DNA of 64,000 nt from Winogradskyella ouciana (GCF_009709615.1 NZ_WJYA01000004.1:765804-829803); one strand, 5' to 3'; shown: positions 36,756-45,643, counted from the stretch's first letter. Notes: a model not told the origin generated them from the letters alone. A program made the numbers and translations.

Positions 36756-36983
36756 ATGAATTTGTTTTACACCCTATTACATTATTTTCAAAAACGTGGT
36801 TACTATGTTTGCCAACGGATAGCAGACCGCTTAGGTATAAGGGCTAAGATTGTTAGAACCTCATTTATGTACTTAACCTTTGTAACAGTTGGGTTTGGTT
36901 TTGCACTGTATTTGTTTTTGGCATTTTGGATACGGATTAAGGATATAATTTATACAAAACGCTCATCAGTATTTGATCTATAG
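36756..36983 (+). CDS. PspC-domain small membrane protein
   Basis: 75 residues. It has the PspC pattern of a short amphipathic N-terminus, VCQRIADRLGI, and one transmembrane segment (about 42-63, FVTVGFGFALYLFLAFWI). PspC proteins respond to envelope stress in enterobacteria; here the role is unknown. The stop at 36983 is one base before the ATG of the K+ channel gene, so translation is probably coupled. Confidence 0.8.
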   Translation: MNLFYTLLHYFQKRGYYVCQRIADRLGIRAKIVRTSFMYLTFVTVGFGFALYLFLAFWIRIKDIIYTKRSSVFDL

Positions 36984-36984
36984 T

Positions 36985-38007
36985 ATGAATAACCCTCTCA
37001 TTAAACTTTTTAGGTCTAAAATTTATACGGCACTGTTATTGCTTTTTTTTGTGCTTTGTATAGGTGTTTTTGGATATAGGTTTGTTTCAGAATATAGTTG
37101 GATTGATGCTGTTTATATGACAGTTATAACTATTACAACTGTTGGTTATGGTGAAGTAAACCCTTTGGATACAGAAGCCAAGATTTTCACCATATTTTTA
37201 ATACTCTCTAGTGTCGTCATTGTTGGATATGCAATTTCAATAATCACTGAGTATATTTTGAGCAAAAATAATTTTGAAGATATAAAACAACGTAGGATGC
37301 AGAAGAAAATAGATGAAATGACCGACCATATTGTCATTTGTGGTTATGGTCGCAATGGCAAGCAAGCAGCAAAAAAGTTGCTGGCCTATAATAAGCCATT
37401 TTTAGTTATAGAACGTAATAAGGATGTGATAGAAAGATTCCAAGAAGACGATATTCCATTTGTTTATGGAAATGCCAATGAGGATCAAACGCTGTATGAT
37501 GCTGGCATTGAACGAGCAAGTACTTTAATTTGTGCCTTACCGAGTGATGCCGACAATTTGTTTGTAGTGTTATCTGCTAGACAAATTAATAATGGAATGA
37601 CCATAATCAGTAGAGCGTCAGAAGAGACATCATATAATAAGCTCAAATTGGCAGGTGCCAATAATGTTATTTTACCAGATAGGATTGGAGGAGACCACAT
37701 GGCATCTTTAGTTGTAATACCAGATTTAGTAGAGTTTATTGATAATTTAGGAATTGTTGGAGAAAGAAATATTAATGTAGAAGAGATAAAAGTAGAACAA
37801 CTTTATAATGTTAAAGAGGCAAGAACTATAAGAGACTTAGATCTTCGCAAAAAAACGGGTTGTACAGTCATTGGTTTTAAGGATGCCAAAGGCGATTATG
37901 TTGTTAATCCTGAGGCAAGCACTAAATTAGTAGCTGGCTCCAAAATTATTGTTCTTGGGCGTCCAGAACAGATACAACGTTTAAATTCTGAATACAATAT
38001 TGTTTAA
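36985..38007 (+). CDS. Two-helix potassium channel with RCK (TrkA-N/TrkA-C) domain
   Basis: 340 residues from the ATG at 36985; a TTG 12 bp upstream is in frame but overlaps pspC. Two transmembrane helices flank a pore loop containing the selectivity filter TTVGYGEVNP near residues 54-63. The cytoplasmic RCK domain starts with HIVICGYGRNGKQAAKKL, a Rossmann nucleotide-binding motif, and a TrkA-C domain closes the protein. It resembles MthK-type ligand-gated K+ channels. Confidence 0.93.
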   Translation: MNNPLIKLFRSKIYTALLLLFFVLCIGVFGYRFVSEYSWIDAVYMTVITITTVGYGEVNPLDTEAKIFTIFLILSSVVIVGYAISIITEYILSKNNFEDIKQRRMQKKIDEMTDHIVICGYGRNGKQAAKKLLAYNKPFLVIERNKDVIERFQEDDIPFVYGNANEDQTLYDAGIERASTLICALPSDADNLFVVLSARQINNGMTIISRASEETSYNKLKLAGANNVILPDRIGGDHMASLVVIPDLVEFIDNLGIVGERNINVEEIKVEQLYNVKEARTIRDLDLRKKTGCTVIGFKDAKGDYVVNPEASTKLVAGSKIIVLGRPEQIQRLNSEYNIV

Positions 38008-38102
38008 GCTCTAAAACCATTTTAACGTCTAAGGCTTTATAAACTCAAATTTTTTTAGCATCTTGTCGGCTTTAATATAAAAACTAACTAATAACTATAC
38101 TC

Positions 38103-39794
38103 ATGAAGAAATATCTTCTATCACTTTTTGCACTTTCTTTACCATTATTGAATTTTGCACAAGAAACTACCTCTGAAAAAATCGATAGAATTTTTAAGGA
38201 CTATACAGGTTGGTTTGTTGATGGTATATTTTACGAAATTCCATTTTCAGAAACCTACCAAATTCCTTGGGTATTAATTGTGTTGATTGGTGGTGCTTTG
38301 TATTTTACGATATATTTTAAATTCATAAACATTACAGGCTTTAGAACAGCGATAAAAGTTGTTAGAGGCCAATACGAGGATATTGAAAAGCATGGAGCAG
38401 ATCAATTGTACGGAGATGAAGGTATTGCCGTTACAGCAAACTTAGATGAAAATAAACCTCAGGCAGATACATTGTATGGGGATAGTACGCCAAATGAAGG
38501 TGAAGACCTCATAGAAACTATTAGAGATGAAGGTGCAGACGGTGAGGTGTCACATTTTCAGGCTTTAACAGCTGCATTATCCGCTACTGTTGGTTTGGGA
38601 AATATTGCTGGTGTAGCAGTGGCCTTGTCCATTGGTGGTCCTGGTGCAACGTTTTGGATGATTGTAGCCGGCTTGTTAGGTATGGCGTCAAAATTTGCCG
38701 AGTGTACATTGGGTGTAAAATATAGGGATGTTGGTGAAGACGGTACCGTGTATGGAGGTCCTATGTATTATTTAACCAAAGGATTAAAATCAAAAGGTAT
38801 GGGAGGCTTTGGTAAGGTCTTGGCCGTGTTGTTTGCCATATTTGTAATTGGTGGTTCTTTTGGAGGTGGTAACATGTTCCAGGCCAATCAAGCAGCTGCT
38901 CAATTTGTAAAATTATTCGATTTAGAAACTTCAGATAATGCAGGTTTATATTTTGGGTTGGTAATGGCAGTTTTAGTGGCTGTTGTTATTATCGGAGGTA
39001 TAAAGCGTATAGCAAAAGTAACGGAGAAAATTGTACCATTTATGGCTGGGATTTATGTTCTTGCCGCTTTAATTATCCTTGGTGCAAACTTTTCTTTAAT
39101 TGATGATGCGTTTAGCTTGATTTACAATGGTGCATTTACAGGCTTAGGTATTGCAGGTGGACTTGTTGGAGTTATGATTCAAGGTATTAGAAGAGGTGCA
39201 TTTTCAAACGAAGCTGGTGTTGGGTCGGCAGCAATTGCCCACTCAGCAGTTAGAACAAAATATCCTGCTTCCGAAGGTATTGTCGCCTTATTAGAGCCAT
39301 TTGTAGATACGGTTGTTATCTGTACAATGACAGCTCTGGTAATTGTAATCACCAATTTTGATGGAGGATTTATGGAGTATGGTGTAGAAATTACTGAGGG
39401 TGTAGAAATTACTGCAAGTGCTTTTGATTCCGTAATTCCACATTTCTCAATCATACTTACCATTGCGGTAATTCTATTTGCATTTTCAACAATGATCTCT
39501 TGGTCTTACTACGGTATGCAAGGCTGGGTGTTTTTATTCGGAAAAGGAAAGCTAACTGACTTGGCGTATAAAATATTATTCTTGTTTTTTGTTGTGGTCG
39601 GAGCTTCAATAAGTTTAGGAGCGGTAATCGACTTCTCAGATGCCATGATTTTTGCTATGGTTGTACCTAACATCATAGGAGTGGTATTGCTATCACCAAT
39701 AATTAAGAAAGAACTTAGTAAATATTACAGGGCAATAAGTGTTAAAGAAGATGCTATTGATGATGGTGCTGAAGATTTAAATGAAAAGCTTTAA
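38103..39794 (+). CDS. AGCS-family sodium:alanine/glycine symporter
   Basis: 563 residues. After a signal-like hydrophobic N-terminus (MKKYLLSLFALSLPLLNFAQ) come about ten to eleven transmembrane helices. Family motifs are FQALTAALSATVGLGNIAG and GPGATFWMIVAGLLGMASKFAECTLG (each only partly quoted), and NEAGVGSAAIAHSA. An acidic stretch of about 60 residues (roughly 95-145, GDEGIAVTANLDENK) is inserted between the first helix and the conserved core, longer than in many homologs. It imports small neutral amino acids with Na+. Confidence 0.92.
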   Translation: MKKYLLSLFALSLPLLNFAQETTSEKIDRIFKDYTGWFVDGIFYEIPFSETYQIPWVLIVLIGGALYFTIYFKFINITGFRTAIKVVRGQYEDIEKHGADQLYGDEGIAVTANLDENKPQADTLYGDSTPNEGEDLIETIRDEGADGEVSHFQALTAALSATVGLGNIAGVAVALSIGGPGATFWMIVAGLLGMASKFAECTLGVKYRDVGEDGTVYGGPMYYLTKGLKSKGMGGFGKVLAVLFAIFVIGGSFGGGNMFQANQAAAQFVKLFDLETSDNAGLYFGLVMAVLVAVVIIGGIKRIAKVTEKIVPFMAGIYVLAALIILGANFSLIDDAFSLIYNGAFTGLGIAGGLVGVMIQGIRRGAFSNEAGVGSAAIAHSAVRTKYPASEGIVALLEPFVDTVVICTMTALVIVITNFDGGFMEYGVEITEGVEITASAFDSVIPHFSIILTIAVILFAFSTMISWSYYGMQGWVFLFGKGKLTDLAYKILFLFFVVVGASISLGAVIDFSDAMIFAMVVPNIIGVVLLSPIIKKELSKYYRAISVKEDAIDDGAEDLNEKL

Positions 39795-39811
39795 ACATAA
39801 ATAGTTTATTG

Positions 39812-40684
39812 ATGAAATCCCATTTCCAGTTTTCTAATCAACAACGGAATGGGATTTTTTTATTAATTTTCATCATAATAATAGCACAGTGCATTTGCGC
39901 ATTTGTCGATTTTTCCAATGACAATGTTCCGGTCAATAATAAGCAATTAGAAACTTTTAGAAAGGAGTTAGATTCGCTTCACGTGGTGGAAATTGAAAAC
40001 ACCAAACCTAAAATCTATCCTTTCAATCCGAATTACATTACAGATTATAAAGGTTACACTTTAGGGATGACTAATGAAGAAATTGATAGGCTCCATCAAT
40101 TTAGGGAAACTAATCGTTGGGTAAATTCAGCTAAGGAGTTTCAGAATGTGACAAAAGTGTCGGATTCATTTTTAGCAACAATATCTCCTTATTTTAAATT
40201 TCCAGATTGGGTGACAAATCCGAAACCTAAATCAAATGCATATAGTAACTCATTTTCAAACAACACACCCAAAACTTATACTCAAAAAATTGACTTAAAT
40301 AAAGCAACAGCTTCACAACTACAGAAAGTATATGGAGTGGGTGAGAAACTTTCAGAGCGCATTATTCAATATCGAAAGAAGCACAAAGGTGGTTTTTTAG
40401 CAGATGTAGAGCTTATGGAAGTTTGGGGATTAACGCCAGAGGTGATTGAGCGTATAAAAAATGACTTCACAGTAAAAACACCGAGAGAAATCACAAAGCA
40501 CAACATAAATTCTGCAACTAGAGATGAATTGGTTACAATTCAATATATAGATTACGAAGTTGCTAATAACATTATTGAAGAACGAACGTTGCGCGATGGC
40601 TTTAAATCTTTAGAAGAATTAACAAAAGTTGAAGACTTTCCTATCAAAAAGATCGAGATAATTAAGTTATATTTGCATCTGTAA
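39812..40684 (+). CDS. ComEA-like helix-hairpin-helix protein
   Basis: 290 residues from the ATG at 39812. One transmembrane helix near the N-terminus (GIFLLIFIIIIAQCICAF), then a linker, then helix-hairpin-helix units: IDLNKATASQLQKVYGVGEK near 165-185 and HNINSATRDELVTI near 235-248. ComEA proteins bind double-stranded DNA during uptake; the longer N-terminal region here is typical of flavobacterial versions of unclear role. It ends 12 bp before the acyl-CoA dehydrogenase start. Confidence 0.82.
   Translation: MKSHFQFSNQQRNGIFLLIFIIIIAQCICAFVDFSNDNVPVNNKQLETFRKELDSLHVVEIENTKPKIYPFNPNYITDYKGYTLGMTNEEIDRLHQFRETNRWVNSAKEFQNVTKVSDSFLATISPYFKFPDWVTNPKPKSNAYSNSFSNNTPKTYTQKIDLNKATASQLQKVYGVGEKLSERIIQYRKKHKGGFLADVELMEVWGLTPEVIERIKNDFTVKTPREITKHNINSATRDELVTIQYIDYEVANNIIEERTLRDGFKSLEELTKVEDFPIKKIEIIKLYLHL
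40668..40675 (+). promoter_or_regulatory. Putative -7 box inside the end of the HhH gene
   Basis: TATATTTG, a perfect match to TAnnTTTG, lies 21 bp before the ATG of the acyl-CoA dehydrogenase gene. No clear -33 element at the expected distance. Confidence 0.35.
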
Positions 40685-40696
40685 AAATTGCACCAT

Positions 40697-41866
40697 ATGT
40701 CTAATATATATTTCACGGAAGAACATAATTTATTTAGAGAAAGTCTTAGGGGTTTTTTGCAAAAAGAGGTTGTGCCTCATATCGAAAAATGGGAAGAAAC
40801 TGGTCATATAGAGCGTTTCATCTGGAAGAAATTTGGTGATATGGGTTACTTTGGTCTGGCATATCCTGAAAAATACGGAGGACTGGATTTAGACTTATTT
40901 TACACCGTTATTCTACTTGAAGAATTACAAAGAATTAATTCAGGTGGTTTTGCCGCAGCCATTTGGGCACATGCATACCTGGCAATGACCCATCTTAATA
41001 AAGAAGGTGACGACGCAATAAAATCAAAATATCTGGCAAACAGTATTTCTGGAGATATGATAGGTTGCCTTTGTGTTACAGAGCCATTTGGTGGAAGTGA
41101 TGTGGCTGGTATGAGAACTACTGCTGTGAAAGACGGAGACTATTATATTATTAATGGCTCTAAGACTTTTATAACAAATGGTGTTTATAGTGATTATATG
41201 GTTGTTGCTGCTAAAACCAGCCCAGAATTGGGTAACAAAGGTATTAGCATTTTTGTTGTAGATAGTAATACCGAAGGTGTGTCCGCTACAAAACTAGACA
41301 AATTAGGTTGGCGCGCTTCAGATACTGGAGAGATAGCTTTTGATAATGTTAAAGTACCTGCGAGTCAGTTGATGAGCGAAGAGGGAAAAGGCTTTCCATA
41401 TATTATGCAGCATTTTGCACTAGAGCGATTAATTATGGGAATCAACGCACATGCCAGAGCAGAATATGCATTAGAATATACGTTGCAGTATATGTCCGAG
41501 AGAACAACATTCGGAAAGTCTTTAGATAAGTATCAGGCTTTACGTCATAGGTTCGTAGATATGCATGCAGATATGCAACTATGTAAAAGCTATAATTATA
41601 TGGTTGCTGACCAATTAGAAAAAGGTGCTTATGTAGTTGAAGAGGCTACAATATCTAAACTAAAATCCACTAAGATGGCAGATGAAGTTGCCTATAACTG
41701 TTTACAGTTTTTGGGTGGTTATGGTTATATGGAAGAATATCCGCTTGCCAGAATATTTAGGGATAGCAGACTTGGTCCAATAGGAGGCGGAACATCTGAA
41801 ATTCTTAAAGAAATACTTTCCAAAATCATTATAGACAAGAAGTCTTATAAACCAGCGACTCAGTAA
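40697..41866 (+). CDS. Acyl-CoA dehydrogenase (LCAD/IVD-like active-site arrangement)
   Basis: 389 residues from the ATG at 40697. FAD- and substrate-binding blocks CVTEPFGGSDVAGM and FITNGVYSDYMVV are present, as is LGGYGYMEEYPLARIFRD. At the usual catalytic position the sequence reads GPIGGGTSEI, with Gly where most family members have Glu. A Glu at about 256 in HARAEYALEYT aligns with the alternative catalytic Glu of long-chain and isovaleryl-CoA dehydrogenases. It introduces an alpha-beta double bond into acyl-CoA. Confidence 0.92.
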   Translation: MSNIYFTEEHNLFRESLRGFLQKEVVPHIEKWEETGHIERFIWKKFGDMGYFGLAYPEKYGGLDLDLFYTVILLEELQRINSGGFAAAIWAHAYLAMTHLNKEGDDAIKSKYLANSISGDMIGCLCVTEPFGGSDVAGMRTTAVKDGDYYIINGSKTFITNGVYSDYMVVAAKTSPELGNKGISIFVVDSNTEGVSATKLDKLGWRASDTGEIAFDNVKVPASQLMSEEGKGFPYIMQHFALERLIMGINAHARAEYALEYTLQYMSERTTFGKSLDKYQALRHRFVDMHADMQLCKSYNYMVADQLEKGAYVVEEATISKLKSTKMADEVAYNCLQFLGGYGYMEEYPLARIFRDSRLGPIGGGTSEILKEILSKIIIDKKSYKPATQ

Positions 41867-41887
41867 AAGCTTTTAAAACTGAATCAC

Positions 41888-41914
41888 AGTCCTGCTCTTA
41901 GTGGGACTTTTTTA
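41888..41914 (+). terminator. Weak intrinsic terminator after acyl-CoA dehydrogenase
   Basis: AGTCC (41888-41892) pairs with GGACT (41904-41908) followed by a T run. The stem is only 5 bp with a large loop. Confidence 0.45.
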
Positions 41915-41974
41915 TTTTCATTTGTAAATTTTCCGATGTAAAAGGTTATATTTAATTTTTGACAAAATTGACCT

Positions 41975-42865
41975 ATGAGCCTTAAAGCATTTTCAGACTA
42001 TTTATTATTAGAGAAGAAATATTCTAAACATACAGCTTTAGCTTATATCCGTGATTTAGAAATGTTTCAAGAGTTCTTAAAAGAAGCTCATGATGAAATC
42101 CCAATTTTTAAAGTAGGTTATTCAGAAATAAGACAATGGATAGTGGAACTGGTCAATAGCGGAATATCTAATAGGACGATAAATAGAAAAATATCTTCGC
42201 TCAACTCATATTATAAATTTTTGCAAAAGATTCAGCAAATAGAAGCTAATCCATTAAAACAACATAGAGCACTTAAGGTAGGCAAGAAAGTACATTTACC
42301 TTTTTCAGAAGAAGAATTGAAACAAGTCCTAGAACATTCCATTGAGATTAATGATTTTGAAAGTGCAAGAGACCAGCTCATTATTGAGTTATTTTATGCC
42401 ACAGGTATAAGACGGATTGAACTGGTTAATATTAAAACCTCAGACATTGATTTCAGTAAAAAACAACTTAAGGTTTTGGGTAAGCGTAACAAGGAACGCT
42501 ACATTCCACTTATAGATACTTTGGTTGAGTCGTTGGGGCGATACATTGACTATAGGGCTCAGTTGCCAATAATTGAAGATAAAGATCAATTATTTTTAAC
42601 AAAAAAAGGTCTTAAAGTTTACGAAATGCTTGTTTACAGAATAATAAATAAGTATTTTAGTAAAGCATCTTCAAAGGCAAAATGTAGCCCACATGTATTA
42701 AGGCATTCGTTTGCAACACATTTATTAAATGAAGGTGCCGATTTAAATGCAGTAAAAGAACTTCTTGGACACACAAGTTTAGCAGCTACGCAGGTATATA
42801 CGCATAATGGTATTGCAGAATTAAAAAAAGTGTACGCTAAATCTCATCCAAGAAATATTCGCTAA
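41975..42865 (+). CDS. Tyrosine recombinase of the XerC/XerD type
   Basis: 296 residues, close to the 298 of E. coli XerC/D. An N-terminal SAM-like DNA-binding domain is followed by the catalytic domain with R146 (ATGIRRIEL), K170, H240 and R243 (HVLRHSFATHLL), H266 (LLGHTS) and the nucleophile Y275 (QVYTH). It resolves chromosome dimers at dif sites. The position directly before hpf, without mobile-element genes nearby, favours a core Xer protein over a phage integrase. Confidence 0.9.
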   Translation: MSLKAFSDYLLLEKKYSKHTALAYIRDLEMFQEFLKEAHDEIPIFKVGYSEIRQWIVELVNSGISNRTINRKISSLNSYYKFLQKIQQIEANPLKQHRALKVGKKVHLPFSEEELKQVLEHSIEINDFESARDQLIIELFYATGIRRIELVNIKTSDIDFSKKQLKVLGKRNKERYIPLIDTLVESLGRYIDYRAQLPIIEDKDQLFLTKKGLKVYEMLVYRIINKYFSKASSKAKCSPHVLRHSFATHLLNEGADLNAVKELLGHTSLAATQVYTHNGIAELKKVYAKSHPRNIR

Positions 42866-42936
42866 GTATACTAACCTTAGCAGCAAAAGAAATATTGAAG
42901 TTTTTCAATATCATCGTATAACTTAAAAAGCAGCGT

Positions 42937-43239
42937 ATGAAAGTAAACACCCAATCCGTTAATTTCACAGCAGACAGAAAATTAATTGATTTTATTCAAA
43001 GAAGAATGGATAAGTTAGATATGTTCTATGATAAAATAATTCAGTCTGATGTTTATTTGAAGGTTGAAAACACCAGTGACAAGGAAAACAAAATTTTTGA
43101 AGCCAAAGTGCGTGTTCCTGGTGATAGTTTTGTTGTGAAAAAACAATGCAAAACTTTTGAAGAAGGTACTGATATTGCTGTAGCTTCTTTAGAGCGGCAA
43201 ATTAAAAAGAGAAAAGAAAAGTTAAGAGCAAGAACTTAA
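42937..43239 (+). CDS. hpf: Ribosome hibernation-promoting factor, short form (HPF/RaiA)
   Basis: 100 residues, the length of short HPF. It begins MKVNTQSVNFTADRKLIDFI and contains a beta-sheet region with KVRVPGDSFVVKK and a basic C-terminal helix (ERQIKKRKEKLRART). HPF binds the 30S decoding site in slow growth and promotes 100S dimers. Located 71 bp after xerC/D and followed by a terminator. Confidence 0.92.
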   Translation: MKVNTQSVNFTADRKLIDFIQRRMDKLDMFYDKIIQSDVYLKVENTSDKENKIFEAKVRVPGDSFVVKKQCKTFEEGTDIAVASLERQIKKRKEKLRART

Positions 43240-43260
43240 TTAAAATTTTTTCAAAAATGT

Positions 43261-43290
43261 TTTGAATAAAAAAATAAAACACTACATTTG
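43261..43290 (+). promoter_or_regulatory. Promoter of the tRNA-tuf operon
   Basis: TTTG at 43261-43264, an 18-bp spacer, then TACATTTG at 43283-43290. This is close to the Bacteroidota housekeeping consensus (TTTG-N19-TAnnTTTG). It precedes tRNA-Thr at 43354. Confidence 0.7.
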
Positions 43291-43291
43291 C

Positions 43292-43319
43292 AGTCCGTTA
43301 GAAATAGCGGACTTTTTTG
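43292..43319 (+). terminator. Hairpin with GAAA tetraloop and T-run, overlapping the tRNA promoter start
   Basis: A 9-bp stem pairs 43292-43300 with 43305-43313 around a GAAA loop, followed by six Ts. It would terminate transcripts coming from hpf. Its left arm lies at the predicted start site of the tRNA promoter. Confidence 0.75.
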
Positions 43320-43353
43320 TGGTCTAAATTTGACTGTAAAAAAGTAAGAAAAA

Positions 43354-43427
43354 GCCGATATAGCTCAGCTGGCTAGAGCAGCTGATTTGTAATCAGCAGG
43401 TCGTGGGTTCGAGTCCCTCTATCGGCT
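43354..43427 (+). tRNA. tRNA-Thr (anticodon TGT)
   Basis: A 74-nt cloverleaf: acceptor GCCGATA/TATCGGC, D-arm AGCTCAGCTGGCTAGAGC, anticodon stem GCTGA/TCAGC with anticodon TGT at 43388-43390, T-arm with GTTCGAGTC. CCA is not encoded. Confidence 0.97.
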
Positions 43428-43490
43428 CTTAAATATCTAAATAAGTGCTTAAAATTTAGATGTTTATGTTTTGAAATTTTGAATAAAATT

Positions 43491-43573
43491 GGGGAGATAC
43501 TCAAGCGGCCAACGAGGACAGACTGTAACTCTGTTGTCTTTCGACTTCGCAGGTTCGAATCCTGCTCTCCCCA
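43491..43573 (+). tRNA. tRNA-Tyr (anticodon GTA)
   Basis: An 83-nt class II tRNA: acceptor GGGGAGA/TCTCCCC, anticodon GTA at 43525-43527, long variable arm, T-loop GTTCGAATC. CCA is not encoded. Confidence 0.97.
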
Positions 43574-43638
43574 CAAAAATTTTAAATAAGCTGTTGTCAA
43601 AAGCTCGCTTTTGTAAAAGCAGTGTTTTAAAATTTTTA

Positions 43639-43682
43639 GTGAAGGGTCTCCCTTCACGGGTCACTGAGCGAAGCGAAGTAAT
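43639..43682 (+). repeat. Hairpin and short dispersed-repeat fragment between tRNA genes
   Basis: GTGAAGGG/CCCTTCAC form an 8-bp stem with loop TCT (43639-43657), followed by GGTCACTGAGCGAAGCGAAG, which is related to the GTC..CTGAGC elements elsewhere in the window. The 236-bp gap 43574-43809 shows no gene. Confidence 0.5.
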
Positions 43683-43809
43683 CCTTATTTATAAACCATG
43701 AATAAAAGATAAAAGTTTTATTCTTGATTTAATTGAAAAGGATCGAGCAAAAAGCAGAGATCCATTTGAAATATTGAAAACCATTAATTAAGGAGACTTA
43801 ATTATAAAT

Positions 43810-43882
43810 GCGGGAGTAGCTCAGTTGGTAGAGCGTCAGCCTTCCAAGCTGAATGTCGCCGGTTCGAACCCGGTCTCCCGCT
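43810..43882 (+). tRNA. tRNA-Gly (anticodon TCC)
   Basis: A 73-nt cloverleaf: acceptor GCGGGAG/CTCCCGC, anticodon stem TCAGC/GCTGA with loop CTTCCAA, T-arm CCGGTTCGAACCCGG. CCA is not encoded. Confidence 0.97.
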
Positions 43883-43888
43883 CTAAAT

Positions 43889-43906
43889 TTCCTGCGAAGG
43901 CAGGAA
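43889..43906 (+). repeat. Short hairpin repeat TTCCTGC/GCAGGAA
   Basis: TTCCTGC and GCAGGAA flank a GAAG loop between tRNA-Gly and tRNA-Thr. The sequence resembles short dispersed hairpins common in flavobacterial intergenic DNA, and it could be a processing signal in the polycistronic tRNA transcript. Confidence 0.45.
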
Positions 43907-43942
43907 TCTCACTCATTCAGAGAGAGAATCAAAACACTTTAC

Positions 43943-44014
43943 GCCGGTGTAGCTCAGGGGTAGAGCGTTTCCTTGGTAAGGAAGAGGTCACGAGTTCAAA
44001 TCTCGTCATTGGCT
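43943..44014 (+). tRNA. tRNA-Thr (anticodon GGT)
   Basis: A 72-nt cloverleaf: acceptor GCCGGTG/CATTGGC with two G-T pairs, anticodon loop TTGGTAA, T-loop GTTCAAATC. It lies 65 bp upstream of tuf, as in many Bacteroidota. CCA is not encoded. Confidence 0.95.
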
Positions 44015-44079
44015 CTTTTTTCTAAGATAGTTTAGAACAAAAATTGAACACTAATATTAAAGATTAAAATAAATTAAAC

Positions 44080-45267
44080 ATGGCAAAGGCAACTTTCGAT
44101 CGTTCAAAACCACATTTAAACATTGGTACTATTGGACACGTAGATCACGGTAAAACAACTTTAACTGCTGCTATTACTAAAGTATTAGCTGATGCAGGTT
44201 TATCAAGCGCGATGTCGTTTGATCAAATTGATAATGCTCCAGAGGAGAAAGAAAGAGGTATTACAATTAATACTTCACACGTCGAATATGCAACAGCAAA
44301 TCGTCATTACGCTCACGTTGACTGTCCAGGTCACGCGGATTACGTAAAGAACATGGTTACTGGTGCAGCTCAAATGGATGGTGCTATCTTGGTTGTTGCT
44401 GCAACAGATGGTCCTATGCCACAAACTCGTGAGCATATCTTACTTGGACGCCAGGTAGGTATTCCTCGTATCGTTGTATTCATGAATAAAGTGGATATGG
44501 TTGATGATGAAGAGTTGTTAGAATTGGTTGAAATGGAAATCAGAGATTTATTATCATTCTACGAATATGATGGTGATAATGGTCCTGTAATTGCGGGTTC
44601 TGCCTTAGGTGCACTTAACGGTGAGCAAAAGTGGGTTGATTCTGTGATGGAATTAATGAAGAATGTAGATGAGTGGATTGAAGAGCCAGTTCGTGATATG
44701 GACAAGCCTTTCTTAATGCCTATTGAAGATGTATTCTCTATTACTGGTCGTGGTACAGTAGCAACTGGTCGTATTGAGACTGGTGTAGCTAACACAGGTG
44801 ACCCAGTTGAAATCATCGGTATGGGTGCTGAGAAATTAAATTCTACTATTACTGGTATCGAGATGTTCCGTCAAATATTAGATAGAGGTGAAGCTGGTGA
44901 TAACGCTGGTATCTTATTAAGAGGTATTGAGAAAACTCAAATCTCTAGAGGTATGGTAATTACTAAGCCAGGTTCTGTAACACCACACGCTAAATTTAAA
45001 GCTGAGGTTTATATCCTTAAGAAAGAAGAAGGTGGACGTCACACTCCATTCCATAACAACTACCGTCCACAGTTCTACGTACGTACAACTGACGTAACTG
45101 GAAACATTCAGTTGCCAGATGGTGTTGAAATGGTAATGCCTGGTGATAACTTAACTATTACTGTTGAGTTAATCCAACCAATTGCAATGAATGTAGGTTT
45201 ACGTTTCGCTATCCGTGAAGGTGGTAGAACAGTTGGTGCTGGTCAGGTAACTGAAATTTTAGACTAA
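44080..45267 (+). CDS. tuf: Elongation factor Tu
   Basis: 395 residues. GTPase motifs GHVDHGKTT (20-28), the DCPGHADY G3 block near 81-88 and NKVDM near 136-140, then domains II and III complete to VTEILD. It delivers aminoacyl-tRNA to the ribosome. Transcribed with the four upstream tRNA genes. A hairpin separates it from tRNA-Trp. Confidence 0.99.
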   Translation: MAKATFDRSKPHLNIGTIGHVDHGKTTLTAAITKVLADAGLSSAMSFDQIDNAPEEKERGITINTSHVEYATANRHYAHVDCPGHADYVKNMVTGAAQMDGAILVVAATDGPMPQTREHILLGRQVGIPRIVVFMNKVDMVDDEELLELVEMEIRDLLSFYEYDGDNGPVIAGSALGALNGEQKWVDSVMELMKNVDEWIEEPVRDMDKPFLMPIEDVFSITGRGTVATGRIETGVANTGDPVEIIGMGAEKLNSTITGIEMFRQILDRGEAGDNAGILLRGIEKTQISRGMVITKPGSVTPHAKFKAEVYILKKEEGGRHTPFHNNYRPQFYVRTTDVTGNIQLPDGVEMVMPGDNLTITVELIQPIAMNVGLRFAIREGGRTVGAGQVTEILD

Positions 45268-45292
45268 ACAAATTATAGTTAAATGATATATT

Positions 45293-45323
45293 AAGGTGTC
45301 CCGAAAAATCGGGATGCCTTGAT
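45293..45323 (+). terminator. Hairpin after tuf
   Basis: A 12-bp stem (45293-45304 against 45309-45320, two G-T pairs) containing TCCCGA/TCGGGA. The T tract after it is weak (GATTATTATT), so it may only partly terminate and keep downstream genes connected, or it may protect the 3' end. Confidence 0.6.
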
Positions 45324-45331
45324 TATTATTT

Positions 45332-45404
45332 ACGGGTTTAGCTCAGTTGGTAGAGCACTGGTCTCCAAAACCAGGTGTCGGGAGTTCGAGTCTCTCAACC
45401 CGTG
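45332..45404 (+). tRNA. tRNA-Trp (anticodon CCA)
   Basis: A 73-nt cloverleaf: acceptor ACGGGTT/AACCCGT, anticodon stem CTGGT/ACCAG with loop CTCCAAA, T-loop GTTCGAGTC. It stands between tuf and secE, the conserved order in this phylum. Confidence 0.97.
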
Positions 45405-45448
45405 CAAGACAAAATGAGCTAACAACTTAGCTTAAAAAAGATATACAA

Positions 45449-45643
45449 ATGGCAGGAGTAATTACATATATAAAGGAATCATTTGAGGAGTTAAAAAACC
45501 ATGTGTCATGGACACCATGGCCAGAAGCTCAAAGATTGACTGTTCTTGTAGCAGTGTTTTCAATTATTTTTTCTTTGGCTATTTGGGGTGTAGACACTGT
45601 GTTCAGTAAAGCTGTGAAAGCTTATTTTGATTTTTTAAACTAA
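45449..45643 (+). CDS. secE: Preprotein translocase subunit SecE
   Basis: 64 residues, the short single-helix form. The amphipathic part ESFEELKNHVSWTPWPEAQ is followed by one transmembrane helix (about 30-50). It clamps SecY in the translocon. Followed 19 bp later by nusG. Confidence 0.95.
   Translation: MAGVITYIKESFEELKNHVSWTPWPEAQRLTVLVAVFSIIFSLAIWGVDTVFSKAVKAYFDFLN

Noticed and set aside
36973..36984. TTG start for the K+ channel inside pspC
   Set aside because: An ATG follows 12 bp later directly after the pspC stop; the extension is not expected in the family.
41975..42865. Phage or integrative-element integrase
   Set aside because: Length, motifs and the position beside hpf match core Xer recombinases. 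No attachment-site duplication was seen at the nearby tRNA genes and no phage genes are present.
43373..43664. Minus-strand reading frames over the tRNA-Thr/tRNA-Tyr genes giving peptides with QDSNLRSR and RAGFEPAKS
   Set aside because: These are antisense translations of tRNA genes, a well-known annotation artefact; the tRNA cloverleaves explain the sequence.
43489..44025. Plus-strand reading frames through tRNA-Tyr and through tRNA-Gly and tRNA-Thr
   Set aside because: They translate tRNA sequence and have no support as proteins.
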